A stretch of DNA of 64,000 nt, taken from NCBI RefSeq assembly GCF_923868895.1, contig NZ_OV350343.1:62001-126000 (forward strand), written 5' to 3'. The notes below the pieces were generated by a model that saw nothing but the letters and a program-made list of their open reading frames with translations, had not been told where the DNA came from and did no database searches. The translations under genes were made by a program, and so were the position numbers. Below are positions 37,580 through 47,461 of this stretch, piece by piece (within the stretch, counting starts at the first letter, position 1; each line of letters starts with the position of its first letter). This DNA comes from Halomonas sp. TD01 (GTDB lineage Bacteria > Pseudomonadota > Gammaproteobacteria > Pseudomonadales > Halomonadaceae).

Positions 37580-40414
37580 TTATAGGTTAAAAGCGTCTTC
37601 CACCAGCTGGCGCTGCTGTTCAGTGTGGACGGACATATAGCCCGCTGCCGGCGCGGCAGAGGCAGGACGTCCTGCAAATTTCAAATCACGTCCGAAGCCA
37701 TCTTTCAGCATATCGGCAACGGCGCGCATGTGGTGCTGACTTGAGTACCAAGCGCCTTGGTTCAGCGGCTCTTCCTGGCACCACACGATGTCTTCCACAT
37801 TGGCATACGCCTGGAGCACTTCCAGAAGCTCTTCTTTCGGGAAGGGGTAGAGTTGCTCAAGACGAATAATCGCCGTGTCATCACGCTCGTTTTCTGCACG
37901 CCAGTTGGCTAGGTCGTAGTACACCTTGCCAGCGCACATAATAACGCGAGTCACCTTTTCTGCCTCAAGATTCGCCTGATCCGGCAACACCATGTAGAAC
38001 TTGCCGTGAGCGAGATCTTCTAGGCTAGATACCGCTTCTTTATGGCGCAATAGCGACTTCGGCGACATGATCACCAGCGGCTTACGCAACGGACGAATGA
38101 CTTGACGTCGCATCAGATGATAAATCTGTGCGGGGGTTGTCGGCACACATACCTGCATGTTGTGCTCAGCGCACAGCTGCAAGAAGCGCTCTAACCGTGC
38201 GGAGGAGTGCTCGGGCCCCTGACCTTCATAGCCATGCGGCAACAACATGGTCAGTCCACACAGTCGTCCCCACTTGGTTTCGCCAGAGGAGATAAACTGG
38301 TCAACCACGACTTGGGCACCGTTAAAGAAGTCACCAAACTGGGCTTCCCAAATGACTAAGTCACCCGGTGCTGTCGTGGAGTAGCCGTACTCAAAAGCCA
38401 ACACCGCTTCTTCCGATAGGAAGGAGTCGTGAATGGTAAAGCGTGGCTGACCGTCTGACATGTTCTGCAACGGCACGTACGTAGAACCATCTTTCTGGTT
38501 GTGCACTACCGCGTGACGGTGAGAGAACGTTCCACGTCCAACATCCTGACCAGTAATACGGATCGGATGGCCCTGATCCAGCAGCGTGGCATACGCCAGC
38601 GTTTCGGCGAAGCCCCAGTTAAGTCCCATGCCGCCCGCCTGCATTTTACGACGGTCTTCATAGATCTTAGCGACTTGGCGCTGTACTTCGACCCCATCAG
38701 GAATCTCGCACATTCTCGCTGCCAGTTGCTGCAGACGCTTCATATCGAAGGTAGTGTCTGCATCACCGGTCCACTCGTGCCCAAGGTAGGGCGCCCAATC
38801 CACAAAGAGTGACGTATTAGGCTCTTGCACCAAGGCATTCGCTACGTGGTTACCTGCCACAAGATCATCGCGGTAGGTTTCAACCATTGCCTTGGCATCT
38901 TCTTCTGACAATACACCCTGCTCGACCAAACGTTTTGCATAGAGCGAACGCGAAGAAGGGTGATCTTTAATCTTGGCGTACATCATCGGTTGGGTGCCCG
39001 ATGGCTCGTCGGCCTCATTATGGCCGCGACGGCGGTAACACACCAGATCAATAACAACGTCTTTCTTAAACTGCTGACGGTAGTCCAACGCCACTTGGGT
39101 CGCATGGATAACCGCATCCGGATCATCGCCGTTAACATGGAAAATCGGCGCCTGAACCATCTTAGCGATGTCAGTACAGTATTCGGTGGAGCGCGCATCC
39201 AAGGGGTTCGACGTCGTGAAGCCCACTTGGTTGTTAATCACGATGTGTACCGTGCCGCCGGTTTTATAGGCACGGGTTTGAGACATCTGGAATGTCTCCA
39301 TGACCACGCCCTGACCAGCAAACGCAGCATCGCCATGAACGTTGATTGGCAGTACTTTACTGCCCTCTTCGTCATTACGGCGATCTTGACGTGCACGCAC
39401 CGAGCCTTCCACTACCGGCGCTACAATTTCCAAATGCGACGGGTTGAACGACATGGCCAAGTGGACTTCGCCACCAGGCGACATGACGTTAGAGCTAAAG
39501 CCTTGGTGATATTTCACATCACCAGAACCACGCTCGATCACCTTCTTACCGTCGAACTCGTCAATCAATTCAGCGGGGTTTTTACCCAAAATATTGACCA
39601 ACAGGTTCAGGCGGCCACGGTGAGCCATGCCAATAACGACTTCTTTAGTACCATAGCCGCCGGACCGCTGAATCAACTCGTCCATCATTGGAACAAATGA
39701 TTCACCGCCTTCTAGACCGAAGCGCTTGGTACCTGGATATTTAGACGCTAGGTAATTCTCCAAACCTTCGGCAGCGGTAAGGCGCTCCAGCACGTGCTTA
39801 CGCACATCGTCGCTGAATTTCGGCGCACTTCGCACCGATTCAAAACGCCGTTGCAACCAACGTTTCTCTTCGGTATCGACGATGTGCATGATCTCGCAGC
39901 CGATAGAGCGACAATAAGTCTGCTCCAGCGCGTCAACGATCTCTCGCAACGGTGCTTTATCAATACCTAGAAAAAACGAACCGGTCTGGAACTCGGTGTC
40001 AAGATCAGCCTTGGAAAGCTGATGAAATGACAGATCGAGGTCTGGGACGGGGGTGGGATTACGCAGTCCTAGCGGGTCGATATTGGCCTTCTGATGGCCA
40101 CGAAAGCGGTATGCGTTAATCAGCTGCAGGACTTTTACCTGCTTTTTATTCTCACCGCTATCGGGGGCGGCGGCTACCCTGCCTGGGCGACTTTCACGGC
40201 CCAGTTGGTAGAACTGATCACGAGTGGGGCTTAGTGGAACATCGTGGGAGGCACTGCCCTCAGAACGCGGCAGCTGATCAAAATAGCTGCGCCATTCGTC
40301 TGAGACAGAATCAGGATCGGCGAGGTACTGCTCATAAAGCGCTTCCACGTAGTGGACATTGCCACCACTAACGTGAGAGGAACGCCACATCAACTCCATT
40401 ATGCCTTGTTGCAT
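37580..40414 (-). CDS. sucA: 2-oxoglutarate dehydrogenase E1
   Basis: 944 aa from the ATG at 40414, with AGGGTGA about 7 nt upstream and a start that aligns with known SucA (MQQGIMELMWRSSHVSGGN, then YLADPDSVSDEWRSYFDQLP). The frame extends to 40504 with an ATG at 40474, but the added residues are Arg/Asp-rich and unlike the family. Thiamine-diphosphate enzyme motifs are RFGLEGGESFVPMMD near 220, GMAHRGRLNLLVNILGK near 255 and HGDAAFAGQGVVMETF near 365. It decarboxylates 2-oxoglutarate and loads succinyl groups on SucB. Its long upstream region carries several tandem repeats. Confidence 0.95.
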   Translation of the reverse strand: MQQGIMELMWRSSHVSGGNVHYVEALYEQYLADPDSVSDEWRSYFDQLPRSEGSASHDVPLSPTRDQFYQLGRESRPGRVAAAPDSGENKKQVKVLQLINAYRFRGHQKANIDPLGLRNPTPVPDLDLSFHQLSKADLDTEFQTGSFFLGIDKAPLREIVDALEQTYCRSIGCEIMHIVDTEEKRWLQRRFESVRSAPKFSDDVRKHVLERLTAAEGLENYLASKYPGTKRFGLEGGESFVPMMDELIQRSGGYGTKEVVIGMAHRGRLNLLVNILGKNPAELIDEFDGKKVIERGSGDVKYHQGFSSNVMSPGGEVHLAMSFNPSHLEIVAPVVEGSVRARQDRRNDEEGSKVLPINVHGDAAFAGQGVVMETFQMSQTRAYKTGGTVHIVINNQVGFTTSNPLDARSTEYCTDIAKMVQAPIFHVNGDDPDAVIHATQVALDYRQQFKKDVVIDLVCYRRRGHNEADEPSGTQPMMYAKIKDHPSSRSLYAKRLVEQGVLSEEDAKAMVETYRDDLVAGNHVANALVQEPNTSLFVDWAPYLGHEWTGDADTTFDMKRLQQLAARMCEIPDGVEVQRQVAKIYEDRRKMQAGGMGLNWGFAETLAYATLLDQGHPIRITGQDVGRGTFSHRHAVVHNQKDGSTYVPLQNMSDGQPRFTIHDSFLSEEAVLAFEYGYSTTAPGDLVIWEAQFGDFFNGAQVVVDQFISSGETKWGRLCGLTMLLPHGYEGQGPEHSSARLERFLQLCAEHNMQVCVPTTPAQIYHLMRRQVIRPLRKPLVIMSPKSLLRHKEAVSSLEDLAHGKFYMVLPDQANLEAEKVTRVIMCAGKVYYDLANWRAENERDDTAIIRLEQLYPFPKEELLEVLQAYANVEDIVWCQEEPLNQGAWYSSQHHMRAVADMLKDGFGRDLKFAGRPASAAPAAGYMSVHTEQQRQLVEDAFNL

Positions 40415-40536
40415 CTCTCGGTCACCCTGCACTGATGGGGTGGTATCGGTATCGCTGCGGTCGCGCAACGACATCGCTATTGCCCTGCCGGCGGGGCGGG
40501 ACATATGCCGGCGGCGCCGACCGGAGGCCGGAAGCC

Positions 40537-40646
40537 CTGTTCATACTAGCTGTTCATACTACATTTTCACTACGTACTATTTCGCTACGTACTATTTCTC
40601 TACTTGCTATTATCGCTTCCATCGCTTCGCATTTGCATTTGCATTA
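40537..40646. repeat. Cluster of short tandem repeats in the sucA leader
   Basis: Consecutive short repeats of different period lie end to end: two 13-bp units (40537-40549 and 40550-40562, one difference), three 15-bp units (40570-40584, 40585-40599, 40600-40614, the third degenerate), two 9-bp units (40612-40620, 40621-40629) and three GCATTW 6-bp units (40629-40646). They occupy most of the AT-rich part of the sdhB-sucA gap, 120-230 nt upstream of sucA. Between them and sucA is a very GC-rich, foldable stretch. No gene is present in the 449-bp gap. Confidence 0.75.
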
Positions 40647-40697
40647 CATTGATACGAGGCGTTTTCCTATCTAGTCGTGCTTGATCAGTTCATGCTC

Positions 40698-40726
40698 AAA
40701 AGCCGGTACTTTCGGCACCGGCTTTT
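40698..40726 (-). terminator. Terminator after sdhB
   Basis: A 10-bp perfect stem (40698-40707 with 40717-40726, AAAAGCCGGT and complement, 9-nt loop) gives a GC stem flanked by A and T runs, so a U tail forms on the minus-strand transcript. It lies about 140 nt past the sdhB stop and should fully or partly separate sdhCDAB from sucAB-lpd-sucCD. Confidence 0.8.
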
Positions 40727-40863
40727 AAACTTGACTGGTTAGGTAGTGCGACGCGTCGCCGCACCACATAACGTCCCTATGATAACAAGCGAAGCGCCAC
40801 GATTTAAGTGGCTTTATGCAGCAACTTACGTAGCGATCGCATTTTTTTCATAGGATTAGGCGT

Positions 40864-41574
40864 TTACGTCGCATCAGCCAGCAACATTTCACGAATTTTA
40901 CCAATTGCACGGGTCGGATTTAGCCCTTTTGGACAAACCGCAACGCAATTCATAATGCCGCGGCAGCGGAAAACGGAGAACGGATCTTCCAGGCTGGTAA
41001 GGCGTTCGCGGGTAGCCGTATCACGTGTATCAGCAAGGAAGCGATAAGACTGGAGCAAACCAGCCGGACCAACAAACTTGTCTGGGTTCCACCAGAACGA
41101 CGGGCAAGATGTCGAACAACATGCGCACAGAATACATTCATACAGGCCATCTAGCTTGTCGCGTTCTTCTGGCGATTGCAGACGTTCGATCGCCGGTGCT
41201 GGCTCGTCGTTCTGTAGATACGGCTGAATACGCTCGTACTGCTTATAGAACAGCCCCATATCAACGACCATATCGCGGATAACCGGCAGACCTGGTAACG
41301 GGCGTAAGGTCAACTTGTTGCCTTTCACAACATCTGACAGCGGCGTAATACATGCCAAGCCGTTTTTACCGTTCATGTTCATGCCATCGGAACCGCACAC
41401 GCCTTCACGGCAGCTGCGACGGAACGCTAGCCCGCTATCCTGCTCTTTCATCAGGTGCAGAACATCCAGCACCATCAGATCGCGGCCTTTGGTATCGACC
41501 TGGAACTCCTGCATATAAGGCGCGGAGTCGGTTTCCGGATTGTAGCGGTATACGGATACCTGAAGGTTAGACAT
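40864..41574 (-). CDS. sdhB: Succinate dehydrogenase iron-sulfur subunit
   Basis: 236 aa, standard length. Cys clusters are all present: [2Fe-2S] ligands in SCREGVCGSDGMNMNGKNG (residues about 54-72), the [4Fe-4S] and [3Fe-4S] sites in CILCACCSTSCPSFWW near 146-161, and CRGIMNCVAVCPKGLNP near 205-221. It relays electrons from SdhA to ubiquinone at the inner membrane. 27 nt after sdhA; followed by a terminator. Confidence 0.97.
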   Translation of the reverse strand: MSNLQVSVYRYNPETDSAPYMQEFQVDTKGRDLMVLDVLHLMKEQDSGLAFRRSCREGVCGSDGMNMNGKNGLACITPLSDVVKGNKLTLRPLPGLPVIRDMVVDMGLFYKQYERIQPYLQNDEPAPAIERLQSPEERDKLDGLYECILCACCSTSCPSFWWNPDKFVGPAGLLQSYRFLADTRDTATRERLTSLEDPFSVFRCRGIMNCVAVCPKGLNPTRAIGKIREMLLADAT

Positions 41575-41601
41575 GGTGACTCCCTCTCGTCAGTGCAGAG
41601 A

Positions 41602-43374
41602 TTAGTAGGTGCGAACCTTAGGCTCGAACGTATCAACAGTTTTCGGCTTGAAGTTAACGTCGCGCTTCTTCAGCTCTTTCGTGGCCGGGAAGTAGAGCGA
41701 GTGTTTCAGCCAGTTGACATCATCACGGTCAGGATAGTCGTAGCGCGAGTGCGCACCACGGCTCTCATTACGCTCAAGGGCAGCAATCGCCGTTGCTTCC
41801 GCCACTTCCATCAGGTTATCAAGTTCTAAGGCCTCAACACGCGCCGTGTTGAAAGCATTGGACTTGTCCGGCAGGTGCGCGTTGGCAATACGGCTGCGTA
41901 GATCCGCCAGCTTTTTGACACCTTCCTGCATATTCTTCTCTTCGCGGAATACGCCGAAAGAGGTCTGCATGATGTCTTGAAGCTCTGCTTTAAGCTCAGG
42001 AATGCTTTCGCCACCCTCCGACTCATTCCAGCGCGTAATACGCTTCATTGCTGATTCGATATCAGATTCAGAAGCATCCAGGTAGTCAATACCTTCGTTA
42101 AGCGCGCCTTCAATAAACATACCCGCCGCACGACCGAATACCACTAGATCAAGCAGAGAGTTACCGCCCAAGCGGTTAGCACCGTGAACCGATACACACG
42201 CCGCCTCACCACAGGCAAACAAGCCATTAACGATATGGTCGTTACCGCTTTCGTCCTGGGTAATTGCTTGGCCATGAATATTGGTGGGAATACCACCCAT
42301 CATGTAGTGGCAAGTGGGTACAACCGGAATCGGGTCTTTGGCAGGATCAACGTGAGCGAACGTTTTCGACAGCTCAACGATACCCGGCAGGCGCTTACCA
42401 AGAACTTCTTCGCCCAGGTGGTCAAGCTTCAAGAAGACGTGATCGCCCTTCTCGCCGCAGCCACGACCTTCAAGAATTTCCATGACCATAGAGCGTGCAA
42501 CAACGTCACGGCCGGCCAAGTCTTTGGCGTTCGGAGCATAACGCTCCATGAAGCGCTCACCGTCTTTATTGATCAGGTAACCACCCTCACCACGGCAGCC
42601 TTCAGTGACCAGCGTACCCGCACCGTAGATACCGGTCGGATGGAACTGCCACATTTCCATGTCCTGCATCGGGAAGCCAGCACGCAGCGCCATGCCGATA
42701 CCGTCGCCGGTATTGATCAAGGCATTAGTAGTAGAGGCATAGATACGGCCTGCACCACCTGTCGCCAAAACAGTGGCTTTCGATTTAACGTGGACAACTT
42801 CGCCAGTTTCGATGCACATGGCGATACAACCGACCACATCACCGTTGCTATTTTTCACCAGATCTACCGCGTACCACTCATTCAAGAACGTCGTGTTGTT
42901 CTTGAGGTTGTTTTGGTAGAGCGTATGAAGCAGTGCATGACCAGTACGGTCAGCGGCTGCACAGGTACGTGCCGCCTGACCGCCTTCGCCGAAGTTTTTC
43001 GACTGGCCACCAAACGGACGCTGATAAATACGGCCATTATCGAAGCGCGAGAACGGAAGCCCCATGTGCTCAAGCTCAAAAACCGCTTTCGGGCCTTCTG
43101 AACACATGTACTCAGCCGCGTCTTGGTCAGCAATGTAGTCGCCGCCTTTAACGGTGTCGTACATGTGCCAGCGCCAGTCATCGTTCGGGTCTGAAGAGGC
43201 GATAGCGCAGGTAATGCCGCCCTGAGCAGAAACCGTGTGAGAGCGTGTCGGGAACACTTTGGACAGTACGGCTGTCTTTTTGCCAGACTTGGCAAGCTCT
43301 AGAGCAGCACGTAATCCAGAGCCACCGCCACCGATGATAATGGCGTCAAATGTCAGGCTACGAAGGTTAGACAT
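41602..43374 (-). CDS. sdhA: Succinate dehydrogenase flavoprotein subunit
   Basis: 590 aa. FAD-binding [19 protein letters not shown] at residues about 12-30, the covalent-FAD His in [11 protein letters not shown] near 44-54, substrate-site [15 protein letters not shown] near 245, and [18 protein letters not shown] near 400-417. It oxidises succinate to fumarate on the cytosolic face of the inner membrane and passes electrons to SdhB. 3 nt separate it from sdhD, so the four genes form one operon. Confidence 0.97.
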   Translation of the reverse strand: MSNLRSLTFDAIIIGGGGSGLRAALELAKSGKKTAVLSKVFPTRSHTVSAQGGITCAIASSDPNDDWRWHMYDTVKGGDYIADQDAAEYMCSEGPKAVFELEHMGLPFSRFDNGRIYQRPFGGQSKNFGEGGQAARTCAAADRTGHALLHTLYQNNLKNNTTFLNEWYAVDLVKNSNGDVVGCIAMCIETGEVVHVKSKATVLATGGAGRIYASTTNALINTGDGIGMALRAGFPMQDMEMWQFHPTGIYGAGTLVTEGCRGEGGYLINKDGERFMERYAPNAKDLAGRDVVARSMVMEILEGRGCGEKGDHVFLKLDHLGEEVLGKRLPGIVELSKTFAHVDPAKDPIPVVPTCHYMMGGIPTNIHGQAITQDESGNDHIVNGLFACGEAACVSVHGANRLGGNSLLDLVVFGRAAGMFIEGALNEGIDYLDASESDIESAMKRITRWNESEGGESIPELKAELQDIMQTSFGVFREEKNMQEGVKKLADLRSRIANAHLPDKSNAFNTARVEALELDNLMEVAEATAIAALERNESRGAHSRYDYPDRDDVNWLKHSLYFPATKELKKRDVNFKPKTVDTFEPKVRTY

Positions 43375-43377
43375 GTA

Positions 43378-43731
43378 TCAAGCTCCCCACAGAATTTGAA
43401 TGCCCCACACCAGGTATACGAAGATGGCCAGAATAATCAGGGTCTGGACACCCACGCGCAGGCGAGTGGACTTGAGATAATCGGTGGTGACCGTCCACAA
43501 ACCGATCCAGGCGTGCGCTGCAATCGAAACAAACGCTAGCAGCGAGAAAATACGCATCCAAGTTTGTTCGAACAGTCCGCTCCAGGCGTAGTAATCCAGG
43601 TTAGGATTGAGCAGCAGGTAGGCGACGATAAAGACGGTATATACAGCTAGAATTACCGCTGAAACGCGCTGCATTAGCCAATCGGATAACCCGCTACGGC
43701 CAAAACTTGTGATGTTGGTTACCATACCCAA
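43378..43731 (-). CDS. sdhD: Succinate dehydrogenase membrane anchor subunit D
   Basis: 117 aa with three membrane helices. SGLSDWLMQRVSAVILAVYTV (residues about 13-33) is the typical SdhD start with conserved Ser/Arg near the quinone site, and a heme-ligand-type His lies in SIAAHAWIGLWTVTTDYL near 70-87. Overlaps sdhC by 13 nt. With SdhC it binds heme b and ubiquinone. Confidence 0.93.
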   Translation of the reverse strand: MGMVTNITSFGRSGLSDWLMQRVSAVILAVYTVFIVAYLLLNPNLDYYAWSGLFEQTWMRIFSLLAFVSIAAHAWIGLWTVTTDYLKSTRLRVGVQTLIILAIFVYLVWGIQILWGA

Positions 43732-44108
43732 ACTCCTGCCAGGATGATCAGAACGACACTGACGACAACAGTGATCTGTGCTTTTTTCACGCCACCTTCA
43801 AGGGTCACGCCGATATCCGCATCCATTAACAGGTGTTTAACGCCTGCCACAAAATGGAATGCCAATGCGGATAACAATCCCCAGGCAATGAACTTGGCGA
43901 AAAAGTTATTGGCCAATGCGTTGCTGACGGCATCAAAGCCAGCCGGAGACGATAGTGATTTACCCAGCGCCCAAAAAGCGAAGATCAGGCCAACGAAGAG
44001 GATGACACCCGTAATACGGTGTGTAATCGACGTTAGCGCCGGTAGTGGGAAATGTATCGTAGTAAGGTCTAAGTTTACGGGTCGTTTGCTATTCACGGCG
44101 TTATACAC
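43719..44108 (-). CDS. sdhC: Succinate dehydrogenase cytochrome b556 subunit
   Basis: 129 aa from a GTG at 44108; another GTG four codons later is possible. SKRPVNLDLTTIHFPLPALTS is the family's conserved N-terminus, followed by ITHRITGVILFVG at the quinone site and the heme-ligand His in ALAFHFVAGVKHLLMD near residue 84-91. Three membrane helices. First gene of sdhCDAB, transcribed leftward from a near-consensus promoter about 120 nt upstream. Confidence 0.93.
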   Translation of the reverse strand: MYNAVNSKRPVNLDLTTIHFPLPALTSITHRITGVILFVGLIFAFWALGKSLSSPAGFDAVSNALANNFFAKFIAWGLLSALAFHFVAGVKHLLMDADIGVTLEGGVKKAQITVVVSVVLIILAGVWVW

Positions 44109-44227
44109 ACTCTCTTGGCCCGCTCTGCGACAGGTCGGGCATGGCCCGAGCGGGCAGTGGTTGCTGGAAGGGGCTCGGCCGCTGCCAAGTCGAGCACGAC
44201 CTCCTATCTGCCGGTCGCGCGCCGTGG

Positions 44228-44256
44228 ATTATAAGAACCTTCGCCCCTGCTGACAA
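44228..44256 (-). promoter_or_regulatory. Sigma70-type promoter of sdhCDAB
   Basis: On the minus strand TTGTCA (44251-44256) and a perfect TATAAT (44228-44233) are separated by 17 bp. Transcription would start near 44220, leaving a 5' leader of about 110 nt before sdhC. The best promoter seen for the leftward TCA block. Confidence 0.75.
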
Positions 44257-44481
44257 ACCGAACTCAAGCTTAACTCGACTATGGTGCAAGAAAAATGAGG
44301 TCTACCCGAGTCGATTTTGCGTTGCAGCATGGTTATAGTGACAGGAGATTGATGGTTTGATAAGCCCGTTAACGTGTCGTCAATCCCCTGACGCTTCTTT
44401 ACTATGAACTCCATGCTTATCATATACAAAGATTATCCAATACAACAATAGCTGTACAAGGATACCTAGCGCTTAGGCTAA

Positions 44482-44509
44482 TTGACAAAATGTCGCACAC
44501 TTCTATAGT
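44482..44509 (+). promoter_or_regulatory. Sigma70-type promoter of gltA
   Basis: TTGACA (44482-44487) and TATAGT (44504-44509) with a 16-bp spacer lie 75 nt upstream of gltA. This promoter and the sdh promoter share a 476-bp divergent region (44109-44584) that holds no gene, so the two arms of the TCA cycle may be co-regulated from it. Confidence 0.75.
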
Positions 44510-44584
44510 AGGCGAGCCTTTTCGCCGGCGCGGTATGCGAAACAACGACATTACGTCCCAAACCGAATTCGAAAGGAGGCCAGC

Positions 44585-45871
44585 ATGGCTGACAGGAAAG
44601 CGACATTGACGGTAGACGGTCTAGAAAAACCGATCGAACTACCCATGTATTCCGGCACACTTGGCCCCGACGTCATCGACGTACGCGGCTTGGGTGCTGA
44701 AGGCCTGTTTACCTACGATCCCGGCTTCATGGCCACCTCTTCCTGCCAGTCCGCCATCACTTATATTGATGGCGGCAAGGGCGTGCTGCTACACCGCGGC
44801 TACCCTATTGACCAACTGGCCAAAGAGTCTAATTTTGTCGAGGTATGCTACACCCTGTTATTCGGTGAGCTACCCAACGATGAACAGTATGCAGATTTCG
44901 AGTCGCGCATTCGTAACCACACCATGGTGCACGACCAAATCAACAACTTCTTCAAAGGGTTCCGTCGCGATGCGCACCCAATGTCCATCCTGTGTGGTGT
45001 CGTTGGCGGCCTAGCTGCTTTCTACCATGACCACATGGACATTACCCAAGAAGAAGACCGCGTGATCAGCGCTATTCGTCTCATTGCAAAAATGCCTACC
45101 CTGGCCGCAATGTCGCATAAATATAACGTTGGCCAGCCGTTCAACTACCCCCGCAACGACCTGAGCTATGCAGAGAACTTCCTCTACATGATGTTCAGCA
45201 ACCCGTGCGAAGAGTACAAAATCAATCCGGTGTACGCGAAAGCCATGGACCGCATCTTTATGCTGCACGCGGATCATGAGCAAAACGCCTCTACCTCTAC
45301 AGTACGCTTAGCTGGCTCAACCGGCGCCAACCCATTTGCCTGTATCAGTGCAGGTATTGCAGCACTTTGGGGCCCAGCACACGGCGGTGCCAACGAAGCT
45401 GTACTGAATATGCTTGACGAAATTGGCGACGACTCTGAAGAAAACATTCAGCGCTTTGTCGACAAAGCAAAAGACAAGGATGACCCCTTCAAGCTGATGG
45501 GCTTTGGTCACCGCGTTTATCGCAACTTTGACCCGCGCGCCAAAGTAATGAAAGAGACCTGCGACGAAGTACTGGCTGAGCTTGGCTTAGCCGACGACCC
45601 GCAGCTCAAAATCGCCAAGCGCCTTGAGCAAATTGCCCTGGAAGATGAGTACTTCATCGAACGTAAGCTTTATCCAAACGTCGACTTCTACTCTGGCATC
45701 ATTCTCAAAGCCATGGGCATTCCGACCAATATGTTTACCGTCATTTTCGCGGTATCTCGCACCATTGGCTGGATCTCTCACTGGCATGAAATGCTCAGCG
45801 AAAGCTACAAAATTGGCCGCCCGCGCCAGCTGTATATCGGCCACGATATGCGCGACTATCCTAAAAAATAA
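44585..45871 (+). CDS. gltA: Citrate synthase (type II)
   Basis: 428 aa, the length of hexameric NADH-sensitive type II enzymes. Active-site motifs are [18 protein letters not shown] (His near residue 233), [12 protein letters not shown] near 262-273 and [14 protein letters not shown] near 305-318, with Asp in the [12 protein letters not shown] region near 363-374. It condenses oxaloacetate and acetyl-CoA. A strong GGAGG ribosome-binding site precedes the ATG. Divergent from sdhC; followed by a clear terminator. Confidence 0.97.
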   Translation: MADRKATLTVDGLEKPIELPMYSGTLGPDVIDVRGLGAEGLFTYDPGFMATSSCQSAITYIDGGKGVLLHRGYPIDQLAKESNFVEVCYTLLFGELPNDEQYADFESRIRNHTMVHDQINNFFKGFRRDAHPMSILCGVVGGLAAFYHDHMDITQEEDRVISAIRLIAKMPTLAAMSHKYNVGQPFNYPRNDLSYAENFLYMMFSNPCEEYKINPVYAKAMDRIFMLHADHEQNASTSTVRLAGSTGANPFACISAGIAALWGPAHGGANEAVLNMLDEIGDDSEENIQRFVDKAKDKDDPFKLMGFGHRVYRNFDPRAKVMKETCDEVLAELGLADDPQLKIAKRLEQIALEDEYFIERKLYPNVDFYSGIILKAMGIPTNMFTVIFAVSRTIGWISHWHEMLSESYKIGRPRQLYIGHDMRDYPKK

Positions 45872-45905
45872 CGCCGCGGTAACAACGCAGCGTCACTAGG
45901 ATAAT

Positions 45906-45931
45906 AAAAGGCCACCCACGGGTGGCCTTTT
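45906..45931 (+). terminator. gltA terminator
   Basis: A perfect 12-bp stem (45906-45917 with 45920-45931, AAAAGGCCACCC and complement) with a 2-nt centre forms a GC stem with an A run before and TTTT at the end, 34 nt after the gltA stop. Confidence 0.88.
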
Positions 45932-46003
45932 GCTTATCGTAAATTCACTTCTCTCTATTGTTCCTCACACACAAACCACTCCCCCACACAAATAAGGTGC
46001 TCT

Positions 46004-46885
46004 ATGCGAACCATTACTACTGTTGCCTTTATTGGCCTGGGCGTTATGGGTTATCCCATGGCAGGTCACCTCGCCAAACAAGGCCTGACAACGCGCGTGT
46101 ACAACCGCACAAGCAGCAAAGCGGATGCCTGGGCAAAAGAGCATGGCGGCACCGCCCATGCCACACCCAAGGAAGCCGCCGACGGCGCGGATCTTGTTTT
46201 GATATGCGTAGGCAATGACGACGACGTCAGACAAGTAACTACCGGCACCGACGGCGTATTGAGCAGCATGGCAGCCGACACCTACCTCATCGACCACACC
46301 ACCGCCTCTGCAGACCTAGCCCTGGAGCTAGACACCATCTGCCGCAAGCAAGGCGTGGCCTTTCTAGATGCCCCCGTTTCTGGCGGGCAGCAAGGGGCAG
46401 AAAATGGCGCACTGACGATTATGTGCGGTGGAGAACAGGCACACTTTGACGCTGTACAACCCATCCTTGATCACTATGCTCGCGCCGTCACTCTGATGGG
46501 CAGTGCTAGCAGTGGCCAGCTTACCAAAATGGTTAACCAGATTTGTATTGCTGGCTTGGTACAAGGTCTTGCCGAAGGCTTGCACTTCGCTGAACAAGCA
46601 GGGCTGGACCAACAACAGGTGATCGATGTGGTGTCTAAAGGCGCGGCAGGCTCATGGCAGATGGAAAACCGCCACAAAACGATGATAGCCAATGAGTATA
46701 ACCATGGCTTTGCAGTGGACTGGATGCGCAAGGATTTAGGGATTTGTTTAGAGCAGGCTCGCCGATTGAGCGCCACACTACCCGTGACCGCCCTTGTCGA
46801 CCAATTTTATGCTGATGTGCAACGTATGAAGGGTGGACGTTGGGACACTTCGTCGCTATTAAAGCGCTTACAAAAGCCAGAATAA
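46004..46885 (+). CDS. Beta-hydroxyacid dehydrogenase (GarR / 3-hydroxyisobutyrate dehydrogenase family)
   Basis: 293 aa. NAD(P)-binding VAFIGLGVMGYPMAGHLA at residues about 7-24, substrate signature FLDAPVSGGQQGAENGALTIM near 118-138 and the catalytic Lys in GSASSGQLTKMVNQICIAGLVQG near 165-187. Family members reduce tartronate semialdehyde or oxidise 3-hydroxyisobutyrate; the substrate is not decided by the visible motifs. It follows the gltA terminator and is the last rightward gene before the origin-like stretch. Neighbouring genes give no pathway clue. Confidence 0.88.
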   Translation: MRTITTVAFIGLGVMGYPMAGHLAKQGLTTRVYNRTSSKADAWAKEHGGTAHATPKEAADGADLVLICVGNDDDVRQVTTGTDGVLSSMAADTYLIDHTTASADLALELDTICRKQGVAFLDAPVSGGQQGAENGALTIMCGGEQAHFDAVQPILDHYARAVTLMGSASSGQLTKMVNQICIAGLVQGLAEGLHFAEQAGLDQQQVIDVVSKGAAGSWQMENRHKTMIANEYNHGFAVDWMRKDLGICLEQARRLSATLPVTALVDQFYADVQRMKGGRWDTSSLLKRLQKPE

Positions 46886-47305
46886 CGCTTGACTTTTAAG
46901 CGCCTCGATCTTGAAAAGGGTTTTCCACACTATCTGTGGATAACCCTGTTCACAACCACTACAAAACGTCCCACAATCGCCATGAACAGTGACCCAGCCT
47001 TAAATTGGTCATTTTTTAACCTAATATAACTTATTGATTTAAAAGAGATAATTCTAAATCACTGATTTTTTGAGACAACAACCCAGGGTTGTGCACAACC
47101 CCTTTCACAAACTTGCAAAAGTGGACAAGTCAAGCACAAAATCGTCCAAAAACGATTGAAATGGGAATGATTTCAGCCAGTGATTACAATGACGGGAACG
47201 CAAAAACTGACAAATGAGTCGCCTCATTGCCTTTAGTTAAAATGCGTATTTTGAGAAATGTTTGCCGACAATAAATCTGCAAATAAATTTCGAGGAAGTA
47301 GGAGA
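46886..47305. other. 420-bp gene-free stretch with DnaA-box-like sites and AT-rich segment (origin-like)
   Basis: No gene is seen. A perfect DnaA box (TTATCCACA, minus strand, 46935-46943) faces TTTTCCACA (plus, 46921-46929), which fits the relaxed TTWTNCACA. A 75-bp segment (about 47000-47075) is 80% A+T. A perfect 16-bp palindrome (47086-47101) holds two overlapping TTGTGCACA sequences, each one mismatch from the relaxed box, and weaker look-alikes lie around it. The arrangement is like bacterial replication origins, but the flanking genes (a dehydrogenase, then tRNA-Glu) are not the usual dnaA or mnmG. It may instead be a DnaA-binding regulatory or sink site. Confidence 0.45.
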
Positions 47306-47381
47306 TGGCGTCCCATAGGGGGTTCGAACCCCTGTTACCGCCGTGAAAGGGCGGTGTCCTAGACCACTAGACGAATGGGAC
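47306..47381 (-). tRNA. tRNA-Glu (UUC)
   Basis: 76 nt including an encoded CCA. The acceptor stem GTCCCAT pairs with ATGGGAC. The anticodon stem-loop reads CCGCC-CTTTCAC-GGCGG, giving anticodon TTC, and the T loop has GGTTCGAACCCC. It is the second tRNA of a pair, 80 nt downstream of tRNA-Ala and on the same strand as gltX. Confidence 0.97.
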
Positions 47382-47461
47382 GTAATTAACCTAAAAAATA
47401 CGGCCTTGAGGTACTATATTGAAAACTCGTATTGAAAATTGACAATCAGAATTTTCGATAT

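Noticed and set aside
42184..43101. Long plus-strand open frame of 305 codons opposite sdhA
   Set aside because: It lies wholly antisense to a fully conserved sdhA and shows no recognisable domain; long antisense frames are common opposite GC-biased codons. Similar frames opposite sucA (38960-39700), sucB (36727-37566) and lpd (34398-35273) are rejected for the same reason.
47041..47305. A riboswitch or small RNA gene in the gap left of tRNA-Glu
   Set aside because: No recognisable conserved RNA motif, promoter or terminator was found; the DnaA-box pattern is the only clear signal.
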